Positions 44,404-60,003 of a stretch of DNA of 64,000 nucleotides are shown here, piece after piece (position 1 is the stretch's first letter; every line of letters starts with the position of its first letter). The notes beneath the pieces are model-generated. The model was not told the origin of the DNA. It did not search any database and worked only from the letters and a program-made list of their open reading frames with translations. Position numbers and translations under genes: made by a program. This stretch comes from Portulaca oleracea (Eukaryota > Streptophyta > Magnoliopsida > Caryophyllales > Portulacaceae), in NCBI GenBank assembly GCA_029582165.1, contig CM055886.1, forward strand, positions 20,852,169-20,916,168. The letters run 5' to 3'.

Positions 44404-46683
44404 ATCTACACAAAAGGGAAGAATCAACAATGAAGGCAAGTTACCATTGGAATGACTCAAGTTCTAGCATCCAAAGCCCTCTATAAAAAGGACGATTGAA
44501 GAACTGAGAACATAGGCGATTCCACGGAAGTAATCGCGGAGTAAGAAATCCAAGGGATTTTTGAGTGTTTAGCCAATGGTTCCAAGGCGAAGGTAGCCAG
44601 TAAAGGACCTCTGGTGAAGGTATAACTGAGGACCTTGGTGAGTGCTCGTTGTATCCATATGTGATGGTGAGAGATGATATGTAGCAGAGTCTTGACGGAC
44701 TAAGGCTGATGAGTTAGGGTTTAAGTTTACTTTAGTTATTGTTCATGTTTATGTTGTTATTTGGATTTCGTTATAATGCAGACTATTTGATTTACTAAGT
44801 GATCTTATGTTTTTCCTTGCAAATAATTTCATATTATTAAGCAAATTATTTAACTGTATATTATTTTATGAGTTATTATAGTTTTAATTAAGTATTCATT
44901 TTACACGAAAAAAAATTATGTTGTAATTACATAAATAGTGTTTGAGACCTCTTTCCTGTTTTTATAAGTTGTATGATGTTTTATAATTATTAATGTTTCG
45001 AACTTTACATATTTATGTTATTATTATGTGAATATTAAGTGATTATATTATTATTTCGTTTCTATCGGAGTTTCTCTATGTAAAATTATATTGTAATTAC
45101 CAAAAGAGCATTATAAAACTCCTTTGATTGTTTTATACATCTTTATAACGTATTATGTTTAGTATTTTCAAATGTTATGTATTTATATTATTAGTACATG
45201 GTTATGTGATTATTACGTTATCATCGAGTTTCTTTACGTAAAAGGGGTGGACTTTTGTTTATACTTGGTGGTAGTTGATCGTGTCTTGGGATGTGTGGTT
45301 CAAATATGTTATTACTTGAATGATGGGAACCTTATAGTCTTCCTAGGGTGGGGTTAGGTAGAATGTAGTGAGTACTAACTTCGAGAGACGTTATTAATTA
45401 TAGAATTATTCTAATTTTAGGCACGATCTATGTCGTGTCGTTTTAGTGAGCTCAAGTGTGTTTGTGGAAGTGAAGTGAAGTGAAATGAAGAAATCCAGGT
45501 AATGTCTATACCTTAATCCCCACTCGGATGCTCTTTTATTTGTTTCATGGTTTTAATATGTTTTATGAAGTATGCATCCCATAGGGGACTTTCTGTGAAA
45601 TTAGACTGTTTGATTTGAATGTCTGTGTGAGTCGTTTACCTGAGTTGAGATAAAATGTGACAGTCTATTAAACTCTGAGTTTTATTCTGTTGGTTTTGGA
45701 AAATTGGGATTGGTTTTGGTTTAAAAAGTATGACGTCCGAGATTCATAAGATACTAATAATCAAAGTGAAACCATAAGCGGGTTTAATCGGGTTGCGGGT
45801 AACGACCCAAAGACCAGGATTTGTTCTTGCAGGGAGTTATCAAGAGATCAGGGGAGTCCCTGATATGTTTGCGGGTAATGAACCAAAGACCAGGATCTGT
45901 TCCTGTAGGGAGTTACCAAGAGATCAGGAAGTCCCAATATTTTATGAGATAAAGTGTGCACACGTGTGATTATGATTCTAGGATGGCCACCCATGTTCTG
46001 ATTATGAGGATTTGTGATCCTGTTATGATTCTGAGATTGTGACTCTGATTCTGATATTACGGGATAGGCAAATCCCGTCCGCCTAATAAAATTCTGAATT
46101 GTTTTATGAGGAAATGGTTATTTTGTTATCTGATTTCTGATGTTTGATTTTGAGATTGAAAGTCAGTTGAGATTTTTGGAACGTTGTGATTCTGAGTTGA
46201 ATTTTCTGAATTCTGTTATTTTTGAACTTTGTTATTTCTGGGTTGGGATTCAAATGAGTTGCGAAAAGGTTTGACATGTTCACTTCTCTTCCTAAATGAA
46301 TTTAAATGAATCTGAAATTGTTTTGACGGTTAGGGGTAGATATATCCTCATGTTTTTACATGTTTTGTTTTCAGGTGAAGAGTTCTATGATGGGAACGGG
46401 TTCTAGAAGTGTGGACGAAGAAGTTAGTAGTTTGAAAATAAAAGTTTAGTTTATGTTTTAGACTTGAAGTTGGTTATTGTTTAGTTTATGTTGTTCTAGA
46501 ATTTGAAATTTCTTTTGTTTATTAAATTGAAGTAATTAATGATTAGTTGTTAGTTTTTCTTTCTTGCCTTGTATTCCTTTGGGGATACGGCAGTAATGTC
46601 CAATTAAAAAAGAGAGAGAGACTTACGCAGTTACCGTTAGTCAATGTTTGACTTTTTCATAATTGAATATCTATGGCGTTACA
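44404..46683. repeat. LTR-like debris, probably including a gypsy-type LTR
   Basis: There is no gene. 44404-44640 continues the interrupted sequence seen at 35990-36222 and has TATAAAAAGG near 44483, as in an LTR promoter. From about 44700 to 46683 the style changes; it ends ATGGCGTTACA, a terminus typical of Tekay-type gypsy LTRs, but I could not find the matching TGTAACG start or a TSD. A 72-bp unit with GACCAGGATTTGTTC / AGGGAGTTA is tandemly duplicated at about 45795-45940. Confidence 0.4.
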
Positions 46684-47324
46684 CAAGCCCTCGCATCCAA
46701 GAACTTGAAGAATTGCAATCAACAGTCAAACTGCAAACGGTCAACTTTCGAGCAGCCTCCAGCTACCAAGCACTAAGGACATCAACGCTCAAGACCTGTA
46801 GCTGAAGAACTGCTACAGAGTTGTTCAGTTAGACCTGTTCGAGATCGAAATCAACCGTTCATGCCCTCGGCTCACCCAAATTTCAATAGATCGAATCAGA
46901 GGACTACTTTATTGTATTTAATACAGAGATTGTACCTGCATACATTCAAACATTAATTCAAATTAATTTTTTCTCAATTTCCTGTCTTTATTTGTTTTAG
47001 ACTCAAAATTTGTGTTTATAATGTTGCTTAATTATCTAAAGTTTAAATTGACAGCTGACTCGTGTCTTAGCTAAAACTCGTCAAATTCAAGTGTATAGGT
47101 TTAAAATATTAATATATATTTAATTTAAAATTTTAATTTATTTGGTGGACATATTTATATGATGATGCGAAGTTTTGTTAAATTTTTAAATATGTCATTT
47201 AATTTTAATTTTTATTTTTATTATTATTTTAAATTATTTTATTTTATTTTTCAAAAATGCTTATATAATAATAAATATATTAGACATCCATAAATTAAAT
47301 ATATAGATGGGCGAAAATTTTTAT
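46684..47324. other. Non-coding DNA, possible tail of an older copia LTR
   Basis: There is no gene. TTTATTGTATTTAATACAGAGATTG near 46911 is a phrase common at the 3' end of copia LTRs, so 35990-36222, 44404-44640 and 46690-46960 may be one old LTR split by two insertions. 47100-47300 is very AT-rich. Confidence 0.35.
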
Positions 47325-49270
47325 ATCGTCCCGCGGGAGCACACCTCGCCTCTATACTCCCGCTATACGTCATCGGTCGTCAGACTTTGTTCTTTATCCA
47401 CGTTATAGTATCCAATAGATACTTTATCTCTTATCTCTTGCACATAGTACATCTCAACCTTTGTATGGCACATTGGTAAGCCAGCTGTGTGGTAACATTA
47501 GGGTATGGGGTTTGAGTCTGCAGATGGCAAGGGAAAAGTTACTTTCTCAGATCTTTTCCTTGTATTTGTTTTCTTCTTTAACTTTGGTTCATTATTCTTT
47601 TTCTTTTTTACATTTTCTTTTTTCTCATTTATTTAATTCTTTTCCCTCCACCTTTTTTATTTTTTCCTTGTTTCATTTCATTATTTTTATTTTTCTACAA
47701 TTCTTTTATAATATGCAATTAAAAATTATTTAGATTTAAATTATTTATTTATTCATAAGCACATTACTTTTCGCATACAAAAATTATACGATAAGCACGC
47801 CAAGTTTACAACACATGCAACTAAGCCCCTTGGGCAGTATATATTTTTTTTTTGTTTTCTTCCTATTTCTAGTTACTTTTTTGTTTATTCCTATCTACTT
47901 CCCATTACAAAGTTTTCACTTTAGTTTTTATAAAAAAAATTAATCCATTTAATTATTCATTTAAAAGATTTTTTTTTAAATTTTAAATCCTTTACTAATT
48001 TTTTAAAATATTCCTTCAACTATTTTTTTTCATACTAGTGTAACTAGACAACAATTTACATATAAGTAGTTAGTTTGCAAAGAAGTGCATGTTAGTGATC
48101 AAATTAAAAGAGTCTTTGTTGGTGTGCAAATTTAGAAGCTCATACTAGTGTGCAAAGAAGTATGTGCTAGTGTGCAATGCGTCTATGCTAGTGTGTAAAT
48201 CACTATGTATTAGTGTGCAAAGAAGTATTCATTAGTGTGCAAGGTGTGTATGCTAGTGTGTAAATGACTGTATTAGTGTGCAAAGGAGTCCATTTTCTCT
48301 ATTTTCCATCATTTTCTATTTTTCTTTGTTTGATGGAGTCATTTTATATTTCTTGGTCTAATTGTTGGCATATTTTAGTTTTTTTCTTTTTTTGCACACA
48401 CCCACACAAACTCCTTTGCATACTCGTACAAATTCATTTGCACACTAATACTAAATTAAACTGATATTAATTCCTTTACAGATCAATAATTACTAATTAG
48501 TACATTTGCACACTGATACACTAAACCTTTGCACACTGACACACTAATACTAATTCATTTGTTGTACACTGATATCGATTCCTTTATACACTAATATTTA
48601 GTAGCTTTGCACACTGGCACACAAAACCTTTACACACTAAAACACTAAACTTTACATACTGTCACACTAATACGAAATCATTTTTGCATATTATTAATTC
48701 CTTATGCACATTGGCACACTAATACTAATATTCATTCATTACATACTAACATCGACTTCTTTGCACACTAACAAATATCATTTTGCACACTGACACATAC
48801 CCTTTTGCACACTACCTTTTATACTCATATTTACAATAGTGTGTATAAGAAATACACAAAAAGAAACAAAACTAATACACACTAAAGTTAATATTTATAC
48901 GTACGGTGTGAAACACTTATATACATTTTTTTTTTAAGTTGTTAAAAAAAATTAGGATTTGCAAACAAAATAATAAAGATTGCTAAGCAGATAATTTTTT
49001 CTAAAATTAAAATCTTTATAAAAAAGAATATTAAATATTTCATGTAGAAGAATGAAATAATTGGAAGAATTAAAAGATATGATGATGGGAAGAAGGAAGA
49101 AAATATTTAAAAAGTGAGCAGCAGGCTTTGAACCCATGACCCAAATTATACTCAGGCGGCTACCAACAAACAAGCCACAAGCAGCTATGTTGATATATTC
49201 TTGTTCGCTTTTATTTATTCAATGACTACATAGTGGGAGTAATAATTAGATTTGTACTCCCGCCGGAGTA
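47325..49270. mobile_element. Foldback or Mutator-like element with long degenerate inverted ends
   Basis: The left end (CGTCCCGCGGGAGCAC ... ATACTCCCGCTATACGTCAT) and the right end read inward (TACTCCGGCGGGAGTAC ... TTACTCCCACTATGTAGTCA) align over about 60 bp. They align again about 130-180 bp inside (GGTATGGGGTTTGAGTCTGC and GGTCATGGGTTCAAAGCCTGC). The interior has two opposed arrays of a short repeat (48046-48290 and 48385-48880). No transposase is seen, and no TSD could be confirmed. Confidence 0.55.
48046..48880. repeat. Head-to-head arrays of a TAGTGTGCAAAG repeat
   Basis: From 48046 to 48290 the word TAGTGTGCAAAG (with variants TAGTGTGTAAAT, TAGTGTGCAATG) recurs about every 30 bp. 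From 48385 to 48880 its complement CTTTGCACACTA recurs about every 20-40 bp, more often. A 95-bp spacer separates the two, so a transcript could fold back on itself. Confidence 0.85.
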
Positions 49271-49330
49271 CAATCTAAGAACCCATAGATGAGCTACTAT
49301 CATGCAACCCCATCCTATTCCAGGGCCGGT

Positions 49331-50327
49331 TAGGGATGGCAATGGGTCGGAGGCGAATCGGAGGTAGGTACCTTCACCTTCGCTCCAATTAATAATCGGA
49401 GGTGGAGGTCCACCTCCAAATCCGACTAATCGGAGGTCGGAGGACCTCCAAATCCATATTCAATCGGAGCTAATCGGAGTCGGAGGTAATCGGATTACCT
49501 CCACCTACGATTACCTGTTATACGTTTCCATAATATGATTTCCTCCGACTCCGATTACTTCTAACTCCGGTTATCTCTTATTATATATCATACTTGTTAA
49601 AATAAAACACCAACAATAATTCTTAAAAATGTTTGTGTGCGGAGGTCCTAACGTTGCGGTGGTCAGGTGTCGTGAGGCGGTGCAGTGGTCAGCTGAGACA
49701 GATAGAGGAGACGGGGCCAGACTGCAGGTGCAGACAAAGAGAGGTAGAGAGGACAGAGGTTAGAGGAGACTGAATTGGAGATGATGGTGGTAACGACGTT
49801 GAACTCAAACTCGAAACTCGGAAGAAGAAATCAAAGGCGGTGAAGTGAAGGCGGTGGATGATGGTGGTAACGACGCTAGGATGGGAGCCTGGGGGCTAGG
49901 ATGCGCAGGTGAAGAGCAGAAGAGGGTGGTGTAGTGAAGGGGACGATGGGAGCCTGGGGGGTGGGGGCTGGGATGCGCAGGGCAAGTGAAGTGAAATTGA
50001 TGAAATGAAACCCTAATGACTAATAGTAATACAAGATTTCCCTTTTAAAAAAAAAGAAAAAAATAAACTTTTACAATCTACTATAAAAAAAAATCGGTCA
50101 TTTTAATTTTCATTTTTTTTAATTTTTTATATTAATTATTATAATTGGAGTTAATCGGACTTAATCGGATCGGAGGTGATCACCTCCATACCCGCCCCAA
50201 TTATAATCGGAGTCGGATTTTTTTAATCGGATTCGGATTCGAAGTTTTTTTAGTCGAACTCGAATTCGGATTTTTTGGTCGGAGCGAATCGGATTCGCTT
50301 CGGATTCGGATTTGACTGCCATCCCTA
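49331..50327. mobile_element. Non-autonomous hAT element with 8-bp TSD
   Basis: The ends TAGGGATGGCAAT and, inverted, TAGGGATGGCAGT are flanked by GGGCCGGT at 49323-49330 and at 50328-50335, an exact 8-bp TSD as made by hAT transposases. Both flanks of the interior are built of degenerate TCGGAGGT / AATCGGA words, the left and right sides as inverse complements. No transposase ORF is present; frames rich in Arg-Ile-Arg or Ser-Asp are by-products of the repeat. Confidence 0.93.
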
Positions 50328-50342
50328 GGGCCGGTTGACTAG

Positions 50343-50607
50343 TATGCGACATCCCACAAACAGAAAGAGCAAAAACAATTAATACGTGAGATTGAGGGTG
50401 AAAGTGACCATGATATTTTCCCGTTTGGACGAGTGGCTAACCGTCATACACATAGCCAAACACCAGCTTGTATTAATCATAATTCTTTACTGTTTGATAA
50501 AATTCAGTTAATAATTTCAACCAACTATAATGACACTCAATCCGTTATTTCCACTTTGGGAAGGTTGAAATATACCAAGAGTAGTTACAAATTAGGGAAA
50601 AACTATA
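50343..50607 (+). other. Short open stretch of unknown nature
   Basis: A frame is open from 50343 to the insertion point at 50607 without an ATG (ends of the form IISTNYNDTQSVISTLGRLK). It follows a stop and is cut by the next MITE. I recognise no domain; it may be a coding remnant or chance. Confidence 0.2.
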
Positions 50608-51140
50608 GGGTTTTTGGCTGGGAAAAATCCGTATTGAGTGCTTTGTGATTGAGAATAATCCAAAGTGACTTTTTGGCTGGTGGCAGTCTATACTTATTCA
50701 TTATTTTTTGTAGCATCCCAGATTGAAATTCCGGCACCGGAATGCTGATGTGACAACCGGAGCACGTGCCCTTTTAATTAAAAGTATGTCACGTCAATTT
50801 TTTTTAATTTTATTTTATCGTTTAACTTACATTATTCACCTTGCACTTACATTATGGGGGGAAAAACATTAGCAATGAAGTAAAATCATGCCACATCAAT
50901 ATTTTTTAATTCTATTTTGCCGTTTAACGATAAAATAAATTTTAAAAAATTGACGTGGCATACTTTTAATTAAAAGGGCACGTGCTCCGGTTGCCACATC
51001 AGCATTCCGGTGCCGGAATTTCAATCTGGGATGCCACGAGAAAATAATGAATAAGTATAGTCTGCCACCAGCCAAAAAGTCACTTTGGATTATTCTCGAT
51101 TACAAGGCCCTCAGTACGGATTTTTCCCAGCCAAAAACCC
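50608..51140. mobile_element. Mutator-type MITE with very long inverted repeats
   Basis: Starting GGGTTTTTGGCTGGGAAAAA, the left arm (50608-50850) is the near-perfect inverse complement of the right arm (about 50925-51140), leaving a short centre. Flanks AAAACTATA (50599-50607) and AAAATTATA (51141-51149) form a 9-bp TSD with one mismatch. Long TIRs and 9-bp TSDs are typical of Mutator-like elements. No ORF is present. Confidence 0.88.
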
Positions 51141-51149
51141 AAAATTATA

Positions 51150-51548
51150 ACATTACTTAATTTGATAAAAGATAATTAAAAGGAATGAAAGATACAAACA
51201 TAAAATTAATAAAAATTATATTAAAAATATAACATGATAAATAATGAGACATAAAAAAGAATAATTTCATTGATAAATGAATAAGAAAAGTGAGTATAAG
51301 CTTTTGAAATATTTAAGCCGTGTTCTTTAGAATGGTAGAATTAAAATAAAATTTGTGATATATAATTTAGTGATGGAGTAAAAATATTTTTTTATTAAAA
51401 TTTTGACTTTGATTTGAGTGTTTTCAAGAAATCAAATAAAATAAGATTAGGTAAAATTAGACAAGAATAAATTTAATTTACCACCGTAAAGATTAGGAAA
51501 TTTTTCTTATCTCGAAAATTTGTTGAATGTGCTCGTACATTGATGACT
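51150..51548. other. AT-rich spacer
   Basis: I see no gene, repeat or terminus here. Confidence 0.4.
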
Positions 51549-51567
51549 GAAAATGAAGATTATTCAC

Positions 51568-52127
51568 CTGACACGTTCAACCCTAGCCTCCTCCTCTTTT
51601 TTTTCTCTCTAGAAAACCCTAGCCTCCACTTCTTTGAAGAGGCTGTCATCGATTCTTTTGTTGATGGTAAGCCTCAATTTGATTGATTTCTACTCCAATT
51701 ATTAGTTTGGTTTTACGTTTACGCAAAGAAAGTTAGTTCTTCTTTTGTAAGAGATTTTTATTGTACCCTTATTTAGGGTTTTTAGTCTCTTTCTAGAGTT
51801 TTTATTGTACCTTATTTAGGATTTTTAGTCTCTTTTTAGAGTTTTTGATCAGTTGGTGTGGTCTAATACATTGGATGGAGATCTACTTTCAAATCGCTTA
51901 GGTTGTGAGGTTCTCCGTCAATGGTAAAAATGCAGAGTCATCGAGGAAAGATGCAGAGTCATCAAAGAAATCGGAGTCGAACGTCAGTAAGATTGGTATT
52001 AGTTATTTGGAAGTTAAATTTCATATATATGTTAATTTAGATCTACAATTGTTCAATCACGATTTTCATTGTAAGTGTCGTATGGCTTGCTATTAATGAA
52101 ATCGTTATGTTTGATTTCAAAAAAAAA
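51568..52127 (+). mobile_element. Short retroposon with poly(A) and 19-bp TSD
   Basis: GAAAATGAAGATTATTCAC occurs exactly at 51549-51567 and again at 52128-52146. Between them lies 560 bp ending in a poly(A) run (52119-52127): the signature of LINE-mediated insertion. The insert starts like a plant 5' UTR (CCCTAGCCTCC twice, near 51590 and 51620). It has a 46-bp tandem duplication at about 51757-51845 (TTTTTATTGTACC ... TTTAGTCTCTTT) and ends AATGAAATCGTTATGTTTGA before the tail, much like L1 3' ends. A 63-codon GTG-initiated frame at 51905 shows no known domain. It may be an internally deleted LINE or a processed transcript of an unknown gene. Confidence 0.85.
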
Positions 52128-52146
52128 GAAAATGAAGATTATTCAC

Positions 52147-52571
52147 ATTAGAGTCATCTCTCACCAGCAAACGCCCCCCCCCCAATAATATTCTCTCCTT
52201 CTCATATTATTTGTCACTTAAAACGTAATTCACAAAATCAAGAAAACTTTTAAGTTATATTAATTTGCATTTTTGAAAATGAGAAAATGGTGAATTAAAA
52301 AAATGGTGAATAAAAGAGAAAATTTGAAGAAAAAAATGTATTTGATGAGGCTAATTTGATGAATTAGTAATTAATTTGCCATTGGATTTGTAAGGTGACA
52401 GATACTATAGGAAAAAAGAAAGCAGGCCCTGTCCTGACATTTTTGGGACCCTAGACAATACAATAAACCAACTTTTAGATTGGGCCTCTGATACATCCCT
52501 TATTTAATTTACATAAGATGTTGAGTCTTTTAATACTACCACTTATATTTTCTGGTAGGTGCTAAAACTAA
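52147..52571. other. AT-rich spacer, possible decayed MITE
   Basis: There is no gene. CTCCTTCTCATATTATTTGTCAC near 52195 and GTGACAGATACTATAGG near 52395 could be the ends of an old Stowaway-like element, but the match is weak. Confidence 0.3.
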
Positions 52572-52741
52572 GGCCCTGGTTTTTGGATAGGTAACTTTTT
52601 CCAATCCAATCTAATCTAAACCTTACACAATTACCCAAAAAAACATTTCTAAAAACACAATTTCCTAAAAAAGCATCATTACTTATCCAATCCAATCCAA
52701 TCCATCCAAACCTCATTTTATCTAATCCAAAAAATAGGGCC
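52572..52741. mobile_element. Small TIR element (MITE)
   Basis: The ends GGCCCTGGTTTTTGGATAGG and, inverted, GGCCCTATTTTTTGGATTAG match at about 16 of 20 positions. The interior is made of CAATCCAATC words. No target-site duplication is clear, so the superfamily (PIF-like by terminus) is a guess. Confidence 0.5.
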
Positions 52742-52891
52742 TTTTTAAATCAATTTTTTTTTAAAACCGTGGGCCTACCCCCACGACGGACCTGATGACC
52801 ATGATTTTGGCCTACCATGAGACCTTAGCTAGGCATATTAGCTCTTAGGATTTTTTCCCTCAACTATTTAAATTTGTTGCAATCATATATA

Positions 52892-56333
<3,442 letters not shown>

Positions 56334-56336
<3 letters not shown>

Positions 56337-56526
56337 TAAAAGGAGAGAGCTTTTCCCCTTCATAACCGAATCAAAATACAACTTACTCCAGACATACTCG
56401 GAGACTTACAAACTGACATCCACCACCCACAAACTTAGTAAACAAACACCCCCTGCAATTTTGCTTTACAATCCCTAATAATTACCTTAACTAAAATTTT
56501 CACCTTTTTCCTTCCTACATCATGGG

Positions 56527-56572
<46 letters not shown>
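56334..56572 (-). pseudogene. 3' fragment of a second LINE copy, plus CA/TA repeats
   Basis: 56334-56524 matches the 3' end of the neighbouring LINE (compare GGCTAAAAAGGAGAGAG at 52901, and the ORF end [13 protein letters not shown] with RDCVAKFQGVVIS). On the minus strand its tail is the TA tract instead of poly(A). Its upstream side is cut by a CA run (56527-56545) and a TA run (56545-56572). Confidence 0.75.
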
Positions 56573-56575
<3 letters not shown>

Positions 56576-56589
56576 TGAGTACAAAGGAT

Positions 56590-57560
56590 GAAGATCGTAG
56601 TATGTATAGTTTGAAGAGGGCAATATTGGAAAACTCTAATTGATTGTTTTCATTTATTTTTTAAAATATTAATGCATATTAATTGATATGATAAGTTACT
56701 ATACAATTGTAAATTGTAATATGTCTATTTTGATGAGGGAATTCTTTGAAAGCTTTAGTTATTATTTTTAATTTATTTATAAAAAAATATTAATGCATCA
56801 TATAAGTTACCACTAACAATAATTAAATAAATAATATTAACTAATAAGAGAAATATTCATGCTTTAAAAAAAAGGAAGATAAATACTTATTAAAGTTATA
56901 TGTTTTAAACGTAACATAGTAGAACAATGAGGGTATTGGAAACTATAATTGCTACTATTTATCCTTTTTATTAAAAAAAAAATTATGCATATGAATTGAT
57001 GATGTAAGTTACTACTAACTTTTTTTTTATGGAAGTAAGTTACTACTAACAACAATTAAATAGATAATATTAAATTATAAAAATATAGTAATAATAATAA
57101 TAATAATATAAATATAAATAAAATGACCACTACACTCCATTTAAGATAATTTATTTATTAATAAGAAAAATATTCATGCTTTCAAAAAACTAAGATAAAT
57201 ACTTTTTTTTTTGAAGGCCAAGATAAATACTTATCAAAGAGATATTTTTTAAACATAATAGAAAAATTATATAGAATGAGGACATATTTGTAGGACTATA
57301 GTTGCTAATATTTATCCTTTTATTTAAATAAAAATTTATACATATTAATTGATGATGCAAGTTACCACTACCACCAATTAAATAAATAATATTGACTAAT
57401 TATAAAACTATAATAATGACAATATAAATATAAATAAAAAGATCGACGACTGCATTCCATTTAATATAGTTTATTTATTAATAAGGAAAATACTTTTGCT
57501 TTCAGAAAAGTAAGACAAAAACCGATTAAAGCGTTTTTATAACATAAAAGAAAAATTATT
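56590..57560. repeat. Degenerate tandem repeats in Helitron-like element 1
   Basis: Units of roughly 200-350 bp recur about four times, each with GAATGAGGG..ATTGGAAA, then ATTAATTGATGATG..AAGTTACTACTAAC, CAATTAAATAAATAATATTAA and ATATTCATGCTTT. Approximate unit starts are 56610, 56728, 56926 and 57274. Confidence 0.7.
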
Positions 57561-58498
57561 TGGAATGATACATACGTTACCAACATAAATATACGAGAAT
57601 TTTCTTTGTTTGTTTTAATGGTTGACTATTTCCCTTTTTTCTTTCAATAAAATTACTATTGTATTAATGTTATACCAAATCACTATCTTTTTATTTTATT
57701 TTATTTTTATATGTTATAGAAGTTCTCTTTTTAAATAATATAGGCACATAGATCTTGATTCAAGCTATTGTATAACAGGAACTAAAATTAAAATATATTA
57801 ATATGCAACAATGAATTGCTATTACTAGTTATACGTTACAATAGGGTGAAAAGTATTAGAGGCTCAATGGCTACATCATCTAATCATCTTGATAAAAAAA
57901 AAAAAAAAAAAAAAAAAAGACTACACCGTTTAATCATCAAGTGTAAACTGTCGAAATCTCTTTTTTGTTAAAAAGAACCATTACAACATCTTTATTAATC
58001 ATTAATTGACATTTAAAACTAATAAGAATATGTTTATAATGCATTGTACATTTGTACAAGCTCCTGCTATGAAATAGTTAGTCATCAATGAAATTTAATC
58101 TAAATTCTAATAGCAATATCTCCGGCTTCAGTTGTAAGATTGTCTACACGATAACTTTATAGCGTGTACCTAAGATTATTGGTGAAGTTTATAAAGCAAA
58201 TAGTAGATTAAGTGTATAACATGAAGATTATTATGCATCTTGCAACTGTATGCATCCCCAACCATTAATCCAAGGAGAAAAATAGTAGTAAGCTTTTTGG
58301 TTTGCGATAATCCTTTTTGTGATCCGGTTCCTGCTTTTTTATGTTCCCTACTGCTTTACTCTTCGATAATTCTATTGCTTCAATTTTCTGTGAATTGATG
58401 GAAATGGGTTTTGAGTTAACACTTAACAATTGCATAATATTCATTAAGATTTGCATTATATTCTAAGTCCTAATACCTTGATTATCTTGCTATTTAGT
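57561..58498. other. AT-rich body of Helitron-like element 1
   Basis: There is no gene. A poly(A) run lies at about 57893-57919. Confidence 0.4.
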
Positions 58499-58501
58499 TT
58501 A

Positions 58502-58716
58502 GGCCCCATTCTTTTATACGGTACCGCACGGTGCGGTATCGCAGGTTACCGCAACTCACCACAATTTACCATTTACCTTTTTTATAAATTTCAAAAAGTT
58601 CTACGTACATAAATTTAAAATTGGACCACAATTTACCACAACTAACCGCAACTTACCGCAGTCTACTACACCGCAACTTATCGCACTGCAGCGATACCAT
58701 ATAAAAGAACGTGGCC
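58502..58716. mobile_element. PIF/Harbinger (Tourist-type) MITE
   Basis: The inverted ends GGCCCCATTCTTTTATACGG and GGCCACGTTCTTTTATATGG lie between TTA (58499-58501) and TTA (58717-58719), the canonical 3-bp TSD of this superfamily. The interior repeats ACCGCAACT words, and the left end has its own palindrome TACCGCACGGTGCGGTA. 215 bp, no ORF. Confidence 0.9.
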
Positions 58717-59479
58717 TTAGTCATGATATTTTTTATGTTCTTCAATAACTGTGTTTGAATTTAGTTTGTATAAATAATTTGCAATTCGCTGATTTCTTTT
58801 GTGGGCAAGCTGTATCCGAAATAGTGCAATAAAAATATAGTCACATTTTGAATAGCCTTTTGTTTACAAAGGAACAACTTAAGCAAGGTAAGTATATTTT
58901 CTTTCAATAAAATTATAGCATATTTCAACCGAGCTTTACTCTTCCATAGGTGTTTTAATAAGAAAATAATATACGTGCAAGTGATATTGTGTCATTTGTT
59001 TTAATTATTTTTGATGTAGATGTTGATATGATATATCTATATGTGTGTATTATAGTAATTTCAAGTAATTAAGTATTCGTCGTTATCTTTATTTTAAAAA
59101 TATTATAGTACATTTTATGGTTCGTTACACGTATAGACATGCCTTTCTTATCAAGAATAATCCAATTTTCAAAAGGAAGAAATGTTAAATAAGTTAAGAA
59201 AAATAAGAATAATACATGTTGATTCCAAATAAAATATACTAACACATTTACAAAGCAAAACATATGAAACCATCACAATTGATATTTTTATTAGTTGAAA
59301 AATCATGTATAATTGCTTACATTCAAATAGAGTATACAATTAACGTGAATTTAGGTAGCTAAAAATTAACTTATAATAACATTCAAATAATATTTTCAAA
59401 TTTATTAATTAGAATAATATTCACCTTTTTCATATATGGAACAAAATTATTCAATAGAACTACATTTAAATAACAAGTA

Positions 59480-59728
59480 CTACCTTCATCCCGAATTGCA
59501 TGTCACAAAAACTAACTCATCAAAACCAATAAACATAGGGAATGAGGTGAAAAGTTTTGAAATTGTCAAAAATACCCTTATAATATTCTTGAAATGAGGC
59601 AAAAAAATGTATTTATTAGGGGTAGAATTGGTATTATGGTTGTTAGAAATGTAAAAATTGGGTAATTTGACAAATAAAAAGAGACATGATAGTTAGAAAA
59701 TTTGACACTCATTTAGGGACGGATGTAG
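59480..59728. mobile_element. Stowaway (Tc1/mariner) MITE
   Basis: CTACCTTCATCCCGAATTG and the inverted right end CTACATCCGTCCCTAAATG, flanked by TA at 59478-59479 and 59729-59730. 249 bp, no ORF. Confidence 0.88.
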
Positions 59729-60003
59729 TACATAGCGTTTTTCAAATAAATAAATAAATAAATAATTTTTTTCACAAAATATGTAATTTAATTGCGTCCC
59801 GTGCAACGCACGGGTTTGAAAACTAGTATATATATATTTCTGAGTACAAAGGGCGTTGCAGCTATGCTCAAATTGTCAATTTCATCTGCTTCTTCAAATA
59901 TTCATGTAATATATTTTTCATTTTTTACTAAGTAATTTATATGCTTCCTTTAAATATTTGAAAAAAAATAGAGAATCCATGACAAAATATTAATTACTGT
60001 CAA

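Larger units (their letters stand above)
56574..59826 (+). mobile_element. Helitron-like element 1
   Basis: The 3' end has the Helitron form: a hairpin CCCGTGC-AAC-GCACGGG at 59798-59814, eight bases, then CTAG at 59823-59826 followed by T. The 5' side begins near TCTGAGTACAAAGG (56574), a word shared with element 2; the exact start is obscured by TA repeats. There is no Rep/helicase, so it would be non-autonomous. It holds tandem repeats and two nested MITEs. Confidence 0.6.

Noticed and set aside
47461..47733. 90-codon frame starting near the left inverted end of the foldback element
   Set aside because: Phe/Ser/Leu-rich translation of T-rich DNA; it overlaps the inverted repeat and lacks any motif.
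50161..50352. Minus-strand Arg/Ile/Ser-rich frame
   Set aside because: It is a by-product of the AATCGGA repeats of the hAT element.
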